64,000 nucleotides of DNA from Fructobacillus papyrifericola (GTDB lineage Bacteria; Bacillota; Bacilli; Lactobacillales; Lactobacillaceae): positions 62,001 through 126,000 of the forward strand of contig NZ_JAAMFJ010000001.1 of assembly GCF_018437235.1 (NCBI RefSeq), written 5' to 3'. Positions 18,334 to 26,098 of the stretch are shown one piece after another. Under the pieces are notes generated by a model. It searched no databases, was not told the origin of the DNA, and saw only the letters and a list, made by a program, of their open reading frames with translations. Each line of letters starts with the position of its first letter. Within the stretch, counting starts at the first letter, position 1. The translations under genes and the position numbers were made by a program.

Positions 18334-19422
18334 ATGAAAGCAAGCTGGAAAAAAATTCTCTTTCTACTGGCGGTAGCACTGCTCTGCTTTCTTTTTGGTC
18401 GCCTAAACAGCGGCCTCTACCAGCAACCGGTTGGTGAGGTGACGGCCGTTCACAACCATCCGGCCGAAAGCGAAACGGACGAGCACGGTAACCAGGACAG
18501 CACGGTCCAGCAAGAATTAACAATTCGGCTGCTAAACCGTTCCAATCGGGTAATCAAAGTCGACAACACCTACACGGCTTCACAGGCCGAAAGTGACCGC
18601 TACCGAGTCCATGACCAGTTGCTCTTGAAGAAGCTTTCGGGGGACTACCAGGTCGACATGCCGAAGCGGGATGCCGTCCTCTTTGCCCTTACTGGCTTGT
18701 TGGTTGCTGGCCTTTTCTTGGCCATGAAGTCCCGGAAGTTTTCCTTTTTGATGCTTTCGGTGCTGGTCAACGCTCTGCTCTTCTTGGCCGTGATTCTCTG
18801 GGATTCCTCGGCCCGGTCCTTGCCGGTTTTGCCCGTCTTTTCTCTGTTGGCCATTGTCCTCTCGGCCTTGGCCCTCTACTTTGTCTTGGGATGGGGCGTT
18901 CAGGCCATGATTACCTGGGTCGCCACTTGTGTGGCGACTTTGCTCGCGCTATTAGCCATGGCCTTGGTGATTGCTCTAACCGGGGCCAAGGGTGTTCACT
19001 TTGAAACGATGGCTTACGTGACCCAGGTGCCACAGCCCATCTTCTATGCCCAGGCCGTGATTGGCGTGCTTGGGGCCGTCATGGATGAGTCGGGCGACAT
19101 CGTTGCCGGCCTCTTTGGCCTTCACCGGGAAAAGTCCGACCGTCCCTTCTCCGATTACTTTCAGGGCGGGCTGTCGATTGGCCGTGAAATTTTAGGGACC
19201 TTAACCAACGTTTTGTTCATGATTTTCATTGCCGAAACGATTCCGATGGTTGTCTTGATGCTTCGAAACGGCAATAACTGGAGTTATATTCTCGATCAAA
19301 CGATGAATCTAGGGATTCTGCAAACGGTTGTTTCGGCCCTTGGTATTGTTTGGTCGGTGCCGGTGACCGCCTTTTTGACGGCCAAGGTCTTGACTAAGAA
19401 GAGAGGGGGCGTCGAATCATGA
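18334..19422 (+). CDS. yibE: YibE/F-like membrane protein, larger partner
   Basis: A 362-residue membrane protein with one N-terminal helix, an extracytoplasmic domain of about 95 residues (GEVTAVHNHPAESETDEHGNQD) and then six or seven helices. The C-terminal half holds the family region GAVMDESGDI and the segment SIGREILGTLTNVLFMIFIAETIPM. YibE/F proteins are widespread in lactic acid bacteria and their job is unknown. The gene overlaps its partner by four bases, so the two probably form one complex. Confidence 0.8.
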   Translation: MKASWKKILFLLAVALLCFLFGRLNSGLYQQPVGEVTAVHNHPAESETDEHGNQDSTVQQELTIRLLNRSNRVIKVDNTYTASQAESDRYRVHDQLLLKKLSGDYQVDMPKRDAVLFALTGLLVAGLFLAMKSRKFSFLMLSVLVNALLFLAVILWDSSARSLPVLPVFSLLAIVLSALALYFVLGWGVQAMITWVATCVATLLALLAMALVIALTGAKGVHFETMAYVTQVPQPIFYAQAVIGVLGAVMDESGDIVAGLFGLHREKSDRPFSDYFQGGLSIGREILGTLTNVLFMIFIAETIPMVVLMLRNGNNWSYILDQTMNLGILQTVVSALGIVWSVPVTAFLTAKVLTKKRGGVES

Positions 19423-20198
19423 ACGCCATTTTCTTGTTAATTATCCTGCTCTTACTGTCCCTCTTTGCCGTTGCTGGTAAGCAGGGCTTGCTGACCTTCT
19501 TTGGCCTTTTTTTAAACTGCCTCTTGATCTTTTTGCTCATTACCCTGGTTAACTGGGGCTTTGCCCCCTTGGTGGTCTTGCCCATCATGGCCATCTTGAT
19601 TTTGTCGGTGGCCATCTACCTTTCGGCCGGACGGCAACGGGTATTGTCCATCACTTGGCAGACCTCGGTTTTGGTTCTCTTCCTGATCTTGTTGTTGGCC
19701 TATTTAGCCGAGCATTTCGGTCACCTTCAGGGTTATACGCTGGAGAATTCTGATGAACTGGAAGGATTGTCGCTTGCGGTGGGAATCGACTTTTCAAACC
19801 TGGCCATCATTGTGATGGTCATTTCGGCGCTGGGGGCCATTGCCGAAGCCGCCATGGCCGTGACCGCCGACCTCTTTGAAGTCGTCGAACGAACGCCGGC
19901 CATTACTGAAGAAAACCTGGCAAAGCAGGGGCGGGTGATTGGTTCACAGATTCTGGGAACCGCCATCAACACCCTTTTCTTTGGGATGCTCGGGGCCAAC
20001 ATTCCCTTGCTCGTCTGGTTCTTCCGCCTGCATTATTCGCTTGCGGAATTTCTAAACGGCAAGCTGCTGATTTTTGAAATCATCACCATGCTCTTGGGGA
20101 TGATTGGGATTCTTTGTGCCATCACTTTGGCCATCTTCATGGTCGAGCGGGCCTTTAAAAAAGAAGGAAGGAACATTTTAAATGAATCAGACCTTTAA
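19419..20198 (+). CDS. yibF: YibE/F-like membrane protein, smaller partner
   Basis: A 259-residue protein with about six to seven membrane helices. It repeats the motif set of its neighbour in the same order: GAIAEAAMAVTADLFEVVE, then GSQILGTAINTLFFGMLGANIPL. The shared motifs show that the two genes are paralogues. It overlaps the upstream gene by four bases and the downstream small gene by 17. Function is unknown. Confidence 0.8.
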   Translation: MNAIFLLIILLLLSLFAVAGKQGLLTFFGLFLNCLLIFLLITLVNWGFAPLVVLPIMAILILSVAIYLSAGRQRVLSITWQTSVLVLFLILLLAYLAEHFGHLQGYTLENSDELEGLSLAVGIDFSNLAIIVMVISALGAIAEAAMAVTADLFEVVERTPAITEENLAKQGRVIGSQILGTAINTLFFGMLGANIPLLVWFFRLHYSLAEFLNGKLLIFEIITMLLGMIGILCAITLAIFMVERAFKKEGRNILNESDL

Positions 20199-20484
20199 TT
20201 TAATTGAAGAAATCACGCGCAACGACGGGACGGTCTACTATGAATTGGGTAATGTCACCGAGAACTCGCGGGCTGAATACGCCGCCAATCACGGCCTGAT
20301 CAAGGAAGTGCGGATCTTGAAAATGAACGTGCCTCGTTCCTCTTACTTGCTCAACGTGGAGGAATACCTGAACAAGACCTACGAGCAATTGCCCATTGAA
20401 ACGGATCACTTCGAGGAATGGGTCAAGCCAGAAGAAATTCAAAAGGCCATGCAGCAGGTCCTCTTGGATAATAAGCTCGGTTAA
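20182..20484 (+). CDS. Hypothetical protein, 100 residues
   Basis: A small soluble acidic protein that I do not recognise. It looks mixed alpha/beta, starting with short strands (FNLIEEITRNDGTVYYELG) and ending with an amphipathic helix (PEEIQKAMQQVLLDNKLG). The start overlaps yibF by 17 bases, and GGAAGGA before the ATG lies inside yibF, so it is the last gene of that operon. No signal peptide. Confidence 0.7.
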   Translation: MNQTFNLIEEITRNDGTVYYELGNVTENSRAEYAANHGLIKEVRILKMNVPRSSYLLNVEEYLNKTYEQLPIETDHFEEWVKPEEIQKAMQQVLLDNKLG

Positions 20485-20518
20485 TTCGCGGATCGCTGAC
20501 TTTTCGCTCTTTTCACAG

Positions 20519-20547
20519 TTGAAAAAGTCGGGCTTTTTCTTTATAAT
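20519..20547 (+). promoter_or_regulatory. Promoter of tRNA-Cys, overlapping a hairpin
   Basis: TTGAAA (20519-20524) and TATAAT (20542-20547) are 17 bases apart. The same DNA forms the hairpin GAAAAAG-TCGGG-CTTTTTC, which may end the upstream operon, so terminator and promoter seem to share bases. Confidence 0.8.
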
Positions 20548-20572
20548 CATAAGCGTTGTTTAACGCTTTTTT

Positions 20573-20643
20573 GGTGGTATAGCCAAGCGGTAAGGCATGG
20601 GTCTGCAACACCCTGATCACCGGTTCGATTCCGGTTACCACCT
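20573..20643 (+). tRNA. tRNA-Cys (GCA)
   Basis: A 71-base cloverleaf. The acceptor stem GGTGGTA pairs with TACCACC (20636-20642), with discriminator T at 20643. The D arm is AGCC-AAGCGGTAA-GGC, the anticodon loop CTGCAAC carries GCA at 20605-20607, and the T arm is CCGG-TTCGATT-CCGG. CCA is not encoded, so it is added after transcription. Confidence 0.97.
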
Positions 20644-20644
20644 T

Positions 20645-20686
20645 TTCGGCCATTTTCTAGGATTCCTGGAAGATGGCCTTTTTTGT
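20645..20686 (+). terminator. Terminator after tRNA-Cys
   Basis: GGCCAT (20648-20653) pairs with ATGGCC (20673-20678), with further inner pairing of TTTC with GAAG, followed by a T6 run. Confidence 0.85.
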
Positions 20687-20690
20687 TTGT

Positions 20691-20722
20691 AAAAAGCCTC
20701 GGCTTGGATAGCCGAGGCTTTC
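20691..20722 (-). terminator. Terminator of the minus-strand small gene
   Basis: AAAGCCTCGGCT (693-704 of 20 kb) pairs with AGCCGAGGCTTT (20710-20721); on the minus strand it is followed by TT and TTTAC. It may work in both directions. Confidence 0.75.
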
Positions 20723-20736
20723 ATTGAATTAGGGGA

Positions 20737-21054
20737 TTAATGGGCCATCGTCAGCACTAAGGTCACCGTTGCAATTAAGATGGTGATGTTCCAGTCCCAT
20801 TGTTGTCGGTTATTCCGTTCGATTCGGGCGATTAAGCCTTCGTTCAATGAATGGAAGTGGCGGTCCATGTTCATTTCAAAGTTGTGTAACTTTGTCGTAT
20901 GATCATCAAATTTCTGATTAATTTTTTTGAGTCGATTATCAATGTTGTCCAGACGGTTAATAACTTGGCAAAACTGAAATTCTACTTCATCAAATGTACT
21001 TTCCGTGAGGCGATTAGCTCTAGGTTTGTCGGAATTTTTTTGCTTTTCATTCAT
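20737..21054 (-). CDS. Small coiled-coil protein with C-terminal membrane anchor
   Basis: A 105-residue protein that I cannot name. A polar N-terminal third is followed by a predicted coiled coil (VINRLDNIDNRLKKINQKFDDHTTKLHNFE) and a final hydrophobic helix WNITILIATVTLVLTMAH ending at the stop codon, so it is tail-anchored with its bulk in the cytoplasm. The arrangement recalls small phage XhlA-type proteins, but no phage genes are near. The start at 21054 is chosen because AAAGGCGGTG precedes it by the right distance; the frame is open further upstream. It stands alone between terminators. Confidence 0.65.
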   Translation of the reverse strand: MNEKQKNSDKPRANRLTESTFDEVEFQFCQVINRLDNIDNRLKKINQKFDDHTTKLHNFEMNMDRHFHSLNEGLIARIERNNRQQWDWNITILIATVTLVLTMAH

Positions 21055-21379
21055 CTCTTCACCGCCTTTCAAACAAATTCTACGAAATTTTTCGATTCTT
21101 CGCTTCTCTTTGATTAGCATAACGAAAAAGGCAGCTGACTGCTGCTACTATTCCAAAGTAGCTTAAAGGGAGAAGGAACGCGACTTTGTTACATTTAAAT
21201 GTGTTTATTTGAACAATATAATTATATAAATATCAAATTAAGTCAATTCATACTGATAAAAGGGATTATCATCAAAATAATTATTGAGCATATTTGTAAC
21301 AAAAAGTCTTGTTTATTTGATAAATATGTTATACTAAAGTCAATTATTCAAGCGAATAATGGAATAGGAGATACAATTC
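21055..21379. promoter_or_regulatory. Intergenic region with SemiSWEET promoter and leader inverted repeat
   Basis: This AT-rich stretch separates two diverging genes. For the + gene, TGtTATACT (21327-21335) is an extended -10 element, and a 7-bp inverted repeat ATTATTC-AAGC-GAATAAT (21343-21360) lies at the predicted start, followed by TAGGAG (21365-21370). For the minus gene, TATGCT on the minus strand near 21119 is a possible -10. A small hairpin GCAGC-AGTCA-GCTGC with a T run on the minus strand lies at about 21131-21146. Confidence 0.55.
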
Positions 21380-21700
21380 ATGGGAATGCGTGTTGATAAT
21401 TATGTCCATCCGGAAGAAAAGAAGGTTGTTGACGAAAAACGAATCAAGATGCTGAAGCTCTTTTCTAAGGTTGCCACAGCAACTTGTATCTTGATGTACG
21501 TTTCGTACATCCCCCAAATTATCGCCAACTTCTCCGGAAACCCAGTGAACCCGGTTCAACCAGCGGTTGCAATGATTAACGCAACCCTTTGGACGGGTTA
21601 TGGTTGGTTGAAGACCTACAAGGATTGGCCAATCATCATCTCAAACGTGCCTGGTATTTTCTTCGGGTTACTGACCATCGTGACGATTTACATTCACTAA
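21380..21700 (+). CDS. SemiSWEET sugar transporter (PQ-loop family)
   Basis: A 106-residue membrane protein with three helices. It has the family signature YIPQI at the first helix, the second-helix region NPVQPAVAMINATLWTGYGWLK, and a third helix after DWPIIISNVPGIFFG. SemiSWEETs work as dimers that move mono- or disaccharides down a gradient. The N-terminus is about 30 residues longer and more charged than in most. It is a single-gene unit. The specificity is not visible. Confidence 0.85.
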   Translation: MGMRVDNYVHPEEKKVVDEKRIKMLKLFSKVATATCILMYVSYIPQIIANFSGNPVNPVQPAVAMINATLWTGYGWLKTYKDWPIIISNVPGIFFGLLTIVTIYIH

Positions 21701-21721
21701 AATTTAAAAAGTTTGATAGTT

Positions 21722-21753
21722 TTAAGGCAGTGCGCGATGTACTGCCTTTTTTG
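21722..21753 (+). terminator. Terminator after the SemiSWEET gene
   Basis: AAGGCAGT (21724-21731) pairs with ACTGCCTT (21741-21748), followed by T residues. Confidence 0.82.
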
Positions 21754-21799
21754 CTGCTGTTAAGGGGCTGCTCGCCACGTTCCAATTCCTTCTTGTCGG

Positions 21800-21808
21800 T
21801 GGTAAAAT
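21800..21808 (+). promoter_or_regulatory. Extended -10 promoter of recG
   Basis: TGgTAAAAT, with no clear -35 box; the start is predicted about 25 bases before the recG start codon. Confidence 0.6.
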
Positions 21809-21839
21809 AATGCTTATTGAAAGAGGGGAGGATTGGTCA

Positions 21840-23873
21840 ATGGCGATTGCCTTATCAGACAAAGTGTCGGTTCTAAGCGGCGTTGGGCCGAAGCGCGAAG
21901 AGGCCTTGCAGGGCCTTGGGATCTTCACCATTGACGACCTCCTTTCTTATTATCCGTACCGTTATGACGATTTGGGCGAACGACTGCCGTCCGAGACGTT
22001 AGACGGTGAAAAAGTCACTTTTAAGGGTGTGATTTCCACACCGGCCGTTGTCCGCCGCTTTGGCAAGCGGTCGCAAACGGTTCTGGGCTTGCTGGTCGAT
22101 CGCGAAAACGTCCGGGTGACTTTTTTCAACCAACCCTGGATCGCTAAAAACCTGGAAGTCGGCCAGGAAGTGGCCATTTACGGCACCTATAACGCAGCGA
22201 AGGCGGCCTTGACGGCCATTAAACTGGTGCCGGCTTCCATCGATGGGCTGGCCCCCATTTATCCGGTTTCCAAGGCTATTAAGGCCAAGACCATCGCTGA
22301 GCTGGTCGAGCAGGCCTGGGGCCAGTTGCGCGGGCAGTTGCCCAATTTGGTGCCAGACGAGCTCCGTGAAAAATACCGCCTCCTAGACAAAAACCAGCAG
22401 GTCGAATATTCCCACTTTCCGACTGACAAAGTCGAATCGAAGGCCGGCCGTCGTTCGGCCGCCTTTGAAGAATTCTTTCTCTTCCAGATGCGCTTGCAGT
22501 TGGTTAAGCAGGCCGACCAGTCCTTCTTAGGCGAAGCGCTGCAGTATGACAAGGCCAGGGTGGCTGACTTTGTTAAGGCCTTACCCTTTGAATTGACGAG
22601 TGCGCAAAAGCGGGTGGTCGATGAGATTTTGGCCGACCAAGCCGCCCCCCAGCACATGAACCGCCTCCTACAAGGAGACGTTGGTTCCGGAAAAACCGTC
22701 GTGGCTGCAATTGCCATGTATGCGGCCGTCACCGCCGGGGCCCAGGGGGCCATTATGGCACCGACGGAAATCCTGGCCCAGCAGCATGCTAAGGGCCTGG
22801 CCAAGCTCTTTGATTCGGCCGGCATCCACTTGCGCGTCGAGCTCTTGACCTCCGGGTTGAAGGCGGCCCAGCGCCGGCAGATCCTAGAGGATTTGGAGGC
22901 AGGCGATATCGATATTGTGGTCGGAACCCATGCCCTTGTCCAGGATGGGGTCTACTTCCACCACCTCGGGCTGGCCGTTATTGACGAGCAGCACCGCTTT
23001 GGGGTGAAACAGCGGGCCAAGTTGCGCGAGGGTGGGGTCAATCCCGACATTCTGGCGATGACGGCGACACCGATTCCGCGAACCCTGGCCATTACGGCCT
23101 ACGGGGAAATGGAAGTCTCGGTGATTGATGAATTGCCAGCCGGTCGAAAGCCAATCATTACCAGGCAGCTATCCAACCGCCAGTATGACCAGGCCATGGC
23201 CCTGCTTAAAAGTGAGTTGGCCAAGGGGGCGCAGGCCTACGTAGTCACCCCCTTGATTGAAGAGTCGGAAAGTCTGGACGTGCAAAACGTCACGGCCGTC
23301 TATCAGGAACTGCAGGAGGCCCTGCCAAATTACACCGTTGGCCTCTTACACGGTCGCTTACCTAAAGAAGACAAGGATATCTTGATGGCCGGCTTTTCCG
23401 ACAATCAAATCCAAGTCCTGGTTTCAACGACCGTGGTCGAAGTTGGGGTGGATGTGCCCAACGCCTCGGTTATGTTAATATTAGATGCTGACCGTTTTGG
23501 GCTGGCACAGCTGCATCAGCTGCGTGGCCGTGTCGGTCGTGGCGACCGGCAGTCCTACACCATCCTCTTAGCCGATCCAAAGACTGACTATGGAAAGGAA
23601 CGGCTGGCGGCCCTAGTTGAGACCACCGACGGCTTTGAATTGGCCCAACGGGACTTGGAACTGCGTGGCCCTGGTGATATCTTGGGAACCAAGCAGTCGG
23701 GAATGCCGGATTTCAAAGTCGGTGACCCGGTTAAGGACTTGACCATGCTGACGATTGCTCAAGAAGAGGCCCTGAAGCTGGTCCGTTCCGAGCACTGGGA
23801 TGAAAAGCCTGAAAACGCGGCCCTGGTGGCCCATTTGTCGGAGACCATGGCGGCCTTTCGACATTTTGATTAA
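21840..23873 (+). CDS. recG: ATP-dependent DNA helicase RecG
   Basis: RecG remodels stalled replication forks and Holliday junctions. The 677-residue protein has the N-terminal wedge/OB domain (residues 1-250), then helicase domains with Walker A GDVGSGKT around 282-289, DEQH within VIDEQHRFG, and motif VI QLRGRVGRG. The frame opens at 21810, but GAGGGGAGGA lies before ATG 21840 at the proper distance and the family starts near this point (MAIALSDKVSVLSGVGPKR). It comes before plsX-acpP, a common arrangement in lactic acid bacteria. Confidence 0.97.
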   Translation: MAIALSDKVSVLSGVGPKREEALQGLGIFTIDDLLSYYPYRYDDLGERLPSETLDGEKVTFKGVISTPAVVRRFGKRSQTVLGLLVDRENVRVTFFNQPWIAKNLEVGQEVAIYGTYNAAKAALTAIKLVPASIDGLAPIYPVSKAIKAKTIAELVEQAWGQLRGQLPNLVPDELREKYRLLDKNQQVEYSHFPTDKVESKAGRRSAAFEEFFLFQMRLQLVKQADQSFLGEALQYDKARVADFVKALPFELTSAQKRVVDEILADQAAPQHMNRLLQGDVGSGKTVVAAIAMYAAVTAGAQGAIMAPTEILAQQHAKGLAKLFDSAGIHLRVELLTSGLKAAQRRQILEDLEAGDIDIVVGTHALVQDGVYFHHLGLAVIDEQHRFGVKQRAKLREGGVNPDILAMTATPIPRTLAITAYGEMEVSVIDELPAGRKPIITRQLSNRQYDQAMALLKSELAKGAQAYVVTPLIEESESLDVQNVTAVYQELQEALPNYTVGLLHGRLPKEDKDILMAGFSDNQIQVLVSTTVVEVGVDVPNASVMLILDADRFGLAQLHQLRGRVGRGDRQSYTILLADPKTDYGKERLAALVETTDGFELAQRDLELRGPGDILGTKQSGMPDFKVGDPVKDLTMLTIAQEEALKLVRSEHWDEKPENAALVAHLSETMAAFRHFD

Positions 23874-23903
23874 TAAAAAACTGAAAGTTCAAGGAGAATG
23901 ACT

Positions 23904-24935
23904 GTGATTAAGATTGCGATTGATGCGATGGGTGGCGACTTTGCCCCAGATGAAATTGTAAAGGGTGTTGAAGAGGCCCGTGACCGTTATGAAGGGCTGG
24001 AATTCCTGCTCTTTGGAACCGAAGAAAAGGTTAAGCCACTGATCCAAAACATGGACCGGTTGACTTTGGTACCAACTACCGAAGAAATCGAAATGGGCGA
24101 AGAACCCGTCAAGGCCATGAAGGAAAAGCCAAACTCATCCATGGTCCAAGCCGCAACGGCCGTTAAAAACGGCGAAGCCGATGCCTTCTTTTCTGCCGGA
24201 AACACCGGGGCCATTCTGGCTTCTGCCATCTTTATCGTTGGCCGGATTCGGGGTGTTGAACGCCCGGCTTTGGCAACGGCTTTCCCTAGCTTTGGTGGCA
24301 AAAACGACGAGTTCGTCTTCATGGACCTCGGTGCCAACGCCGAAAACAAGCCTTCCCACCTTTACCAGTACGGTATTTTGGGTAGCTTCTATGCTGAAAA
24401 CATCATGGGGATCTCAAATCCCCGCGTTCGTCTCTTGAACAACGGGGGCGAAGAAGACAAGGGGGATGAGGTCCACAAGGCGGTACACCAGTTGATGAAG
24501 GACACGGATGCCTTCAACTTCCTTGGTAACGTGGAAGCCCGTGAAATCATGGAAGGCACGGCCGACGTGGTCGTTGCCGATGGCTTTTCCGGAAACGCAA
24601 CGCTGAAGGCCATTGAAGGAACGGCGCTGACCATGTTAGATCAGCTGAAGCAGTCAATTAAGGCGGCCGGCTTGCGCGGCCTTTTGGGTGCCCTGCTCCT
24701 AAAGCCTGCCTTCAAGTCCCTGAAGCACAAGCTGGACTTCCAGGAAAACGGTGGGGCCGTTGTGCTTGGTGTCAAGGCCCCAGTTGTTAAAACCCACGGT
24801 TCAGCAAAGGCCAAGGCGGTTGCGAATTCAATGGGTCAGATTGAACGCATGGTTCAAGAAAACCTGGTTGGTAAGACGGCCGACTTTATTAAAGAAAACG
24901 CCGAAAAGATGAAGGTAAAAAAGAACGCAAAATAA
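23904..24935 (+). CDS. plsX: Phosphate acyltransferase PlsX
   Basis: PlsX makes acyl-phosphate from acyl-ACP, which PlsY then uses to start phospholipid synthesis. The product is 343 residues and carries the opening IKIAIDAMGGDFAPDEIVKG and the region DAFFSAGNTGAILASA. ATG 23898 lies only one base from the AAGGAG ribosome site (23891-23896), so GTG 23904 with a 7-base gap is taken as the real start; this also gives the usual N-terminus. recG precedes and acpP follows, so the acyl donor is encoded next door. Confidence 0.95.
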   Translation: MIKIAIDAMGGDFAPDEIVKGVEEARDRYEGLEFLLFGTEEKVKPLIQNMDRLTLVPTTEEIEMGEEPVKAMKEKPNSSMVQAATAVKNGEADAFFSAGNTGAILASAIFIVGRIRGVERPALATAFPSFGGKNDEFVFMDLGANAENKPSHLYQYGILGSFYAENIMGISNPRVRLLNNGGEEDKGDEVHKAVHQLMKDTDAFNFLGNVEAREIMEGTADVVVADGFSGNATLKAIEGTALTMLDQLKQSIKAAGLRGLLGALLLKPAFKSLKHKLDFQENGGAVVLGVKAPVVKTHGSAKAKAVANSMGQIERMVQENLVGKTADFIKENAEKMKVKKNAK

Positions 24936-24957
24936 ATTTCGCAAGAGGTGGATTTTG

Positions 24958-24966
24958 TGGTAGTAT
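24958..24966 (+). promoter_or_regulatory. Extended -10 promoter before acpP
   Basis: TGgTAGTAT about 34 bases before the acpP start. It would let acpP be expressed apart from plsX. Confidence 0.5.
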
Positions 24967-24999
24967 TAGTTCGATTTGATTTAGCTTGAGGAGAGAACA

Positions 25000-25251
25000 A
25001 TGGCCTTATCGAAAGAGCAGATTTATGCGAAACTCGAAGACGAAGTGGCAAAACGCTTCAACGTCTCTAAGGACAAAATTCAGGGGGATAAGGACTTCGT
25101 CAAGGAAATTGGGGCCGACTCAATCGACGTTGTCGAACTCGTTGTTGAAGTCGAAGACGAATTCGACTTGGAAATTCCAGACGAGGATCTCGACGAATTG
25201 ACGACTTTGAACAAGGTCACGGACTACATTTATGAACGCCAGGGTAAGTAA
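25000..25251 (+). CDS. acpP: Acyl carrier protein
   Basis: An 83-residue acidic helical protein that carries acyl chains on phosphopantetheine. The attachment Ser is residue 41 in GADSIDVVELV, and helix 2 follows as VEVEDEFDLEIPDEDLDEL. GAGGAG before the ATG is a strong ribosome site. Its 3' end overlaps the next gene by 20 bases. Together with plsX it feeds phospholipid synthesis. Confidence 0.96.
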   Translation: MALSKEQIYAKLEDEVAKRFNVSKDKIQGDKDFVKEIGADSIDVVELVVEVEDEFDLEIPDEDLDELTTLNKVTDYIYERQGK

Positions 25252-25765
25252 TCTTTTTAGCCGGCGACCAAAAAAGGTCCAGGTAAAGAAGTCAGCTAGC
25301 TGGCAGAAGAAAATTGGGACGCCTGAGCAGGTCGCTTTACAAGAGCGGGTTGAAAGGGTGTCCCTTTCTTCCTTTGGACAGCCCTTTCTGCACCAGGCTG
25401 TCTTTAACAGCCGCCTGCAAACAACCGGTGGCCGTTACCATCTGTCCGACCATCACTTGGACTTTAATCCCAAGATGGCCGACCGGGCCGACTTTGACGC
25501 CATTATCAAGCACGAACTCTGCCACTACCACTTACACTTAGCAGGACGCGGCTACCAGCATGCTAATCGAGATTTCAAAGTCTTGCTAAAACAGGTTGGG
25601 GGCAGCCGCTATGCGCCGGACGTTGGGGCCAGACGGAGCCTGTCAAAAAAGTACCACTACCTTTGCGAAAACGGGCACGCCTTTGACCGGGTTCGGCCCG
25701 TTGATACGAAACGCTACCGCTGTGGGCGTTGCCGTGGGCGGTTGTTTCTACAAGCAAAGGATTGA
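25232..25765 (+). CDS. SprT-like zinc metalloprotease family protein
   Basis: A 177-residue protein with the SprT core. The family features are the N-terminal helix plus FNSRLQTTGGRYHLSDHHLDFNP, the zinc motif HELCH at residues 94-98 and a C-terminal zinc ribbon with C-x-x-C (RCGRCRG). Relatives are the YdcK-type proteins of Firmicutes and the eukaryotic Spartan proteases; the bacterial role is unknown. The only start codon, at 25232, lies inside acpP and has no clear ribosome site, and it gives a basic 30-residue extension (RRPKKVQVKKSASWQKK) that most relatives lack. Translation is probably coupled to acpP. Confidence 0.85.
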   Translation: MNARVSNLFSRRPKKVQVKKSASWQKKIGTPEQVALQERVERVSLSSFGQPFLHQAVFNSRLQTTGGRYHLSDHHLDFNPKMADRADFDAIIKHELCHYHLHLAGRGYQHANRDFKVLLKQVGGSRYAPDVGARRSLSKKYHYLCENGHAFDRVRPVDTKRYRCGRCRGRLFLQAKD

Positions 25766-25785
25766 GAGAAGAAGAGAGAAGAACG

Positions 25786-25995
25786 ATGTCATATACTGGA
25801 CTGAAGATACTCTGGGCTTTTTTAAACCTATTGATTTACCCGGCCCTCTTTGTTTGGGCCTTCCACATGGACCTGAGCATTTTACTCACGATTGTGGCCG
25901 TGTCGATTTTTTTCATTCTATCGAACGCCTGCTTCCTGTGGATTATCTATTTGCAGTACAAAAAAGAGGGGATTGCCCAAGAAGTTGAGGATTAA
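25786..25995 (+). CDS. Small two-helix membrane protein
   Basis: A 69-residue protein with two hydrophobic helices (WAFLNLLIYPALFVWAF and ILLTIVAVSIFFILSNACFLWIIYL) and a short charged tail. The frame extends upstream into the SprT gene, but ATG 25786 follows a purine-rich ribosome site (AGAAGAGAGAAG) and makes a sensible protein. I do not recognise the family. It lies in the acpP-sprT transcript. Confidence 0.65.
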   Translation: MSYTGLKILWAFLNLLIYPALFVWAFHMDLSILLTIVAVSIFFILSNACFLWIIYLQYKKEGIAQEVED

Positions 25996-26021
25996 GTCCC
26001 CTTTTCTGGCTGGTTTCAATC

Positions 26022-26052
26022 GCTCGTCCATTTGCGGACGGGCCTTTTTTTT
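26022..26052 (+). terminator. Terminator before ccpA
   Basis: GCTCGTCC (26022-26029) pairs with GGACGGGC (26036-26043, one G-U), followed by a T8 run. Confidence 0.88.
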
Positions 26053-26083
26053 GCTATGATAAATGGCGAATTAAGCGCTTACA
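26052..26083 (+). promoter_or_regulatory. ccpA promoter with cre-like site
   Basis: TGcTATGAT (26052-26060) is an extended -10 element. The 14-mer at 26070-26083, centred on AAGCGCTT, matches the cre consensus TGWNANCGNTNWCA at 12 of 14 positions and sits just after the predicted start at about 26067. It would act as a roadblock or repression site, so CcpA probably controls itself. Confidence 0.65.
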
Positions 26084-26098
26084 AAAGAGGTTTTAGCA

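Noticed and set aside
26055-26090. Second cre site or a LacI operator pair at ccpA
   Set aside because: Only one site reaches 12/14; other near matches drop below 9/14.
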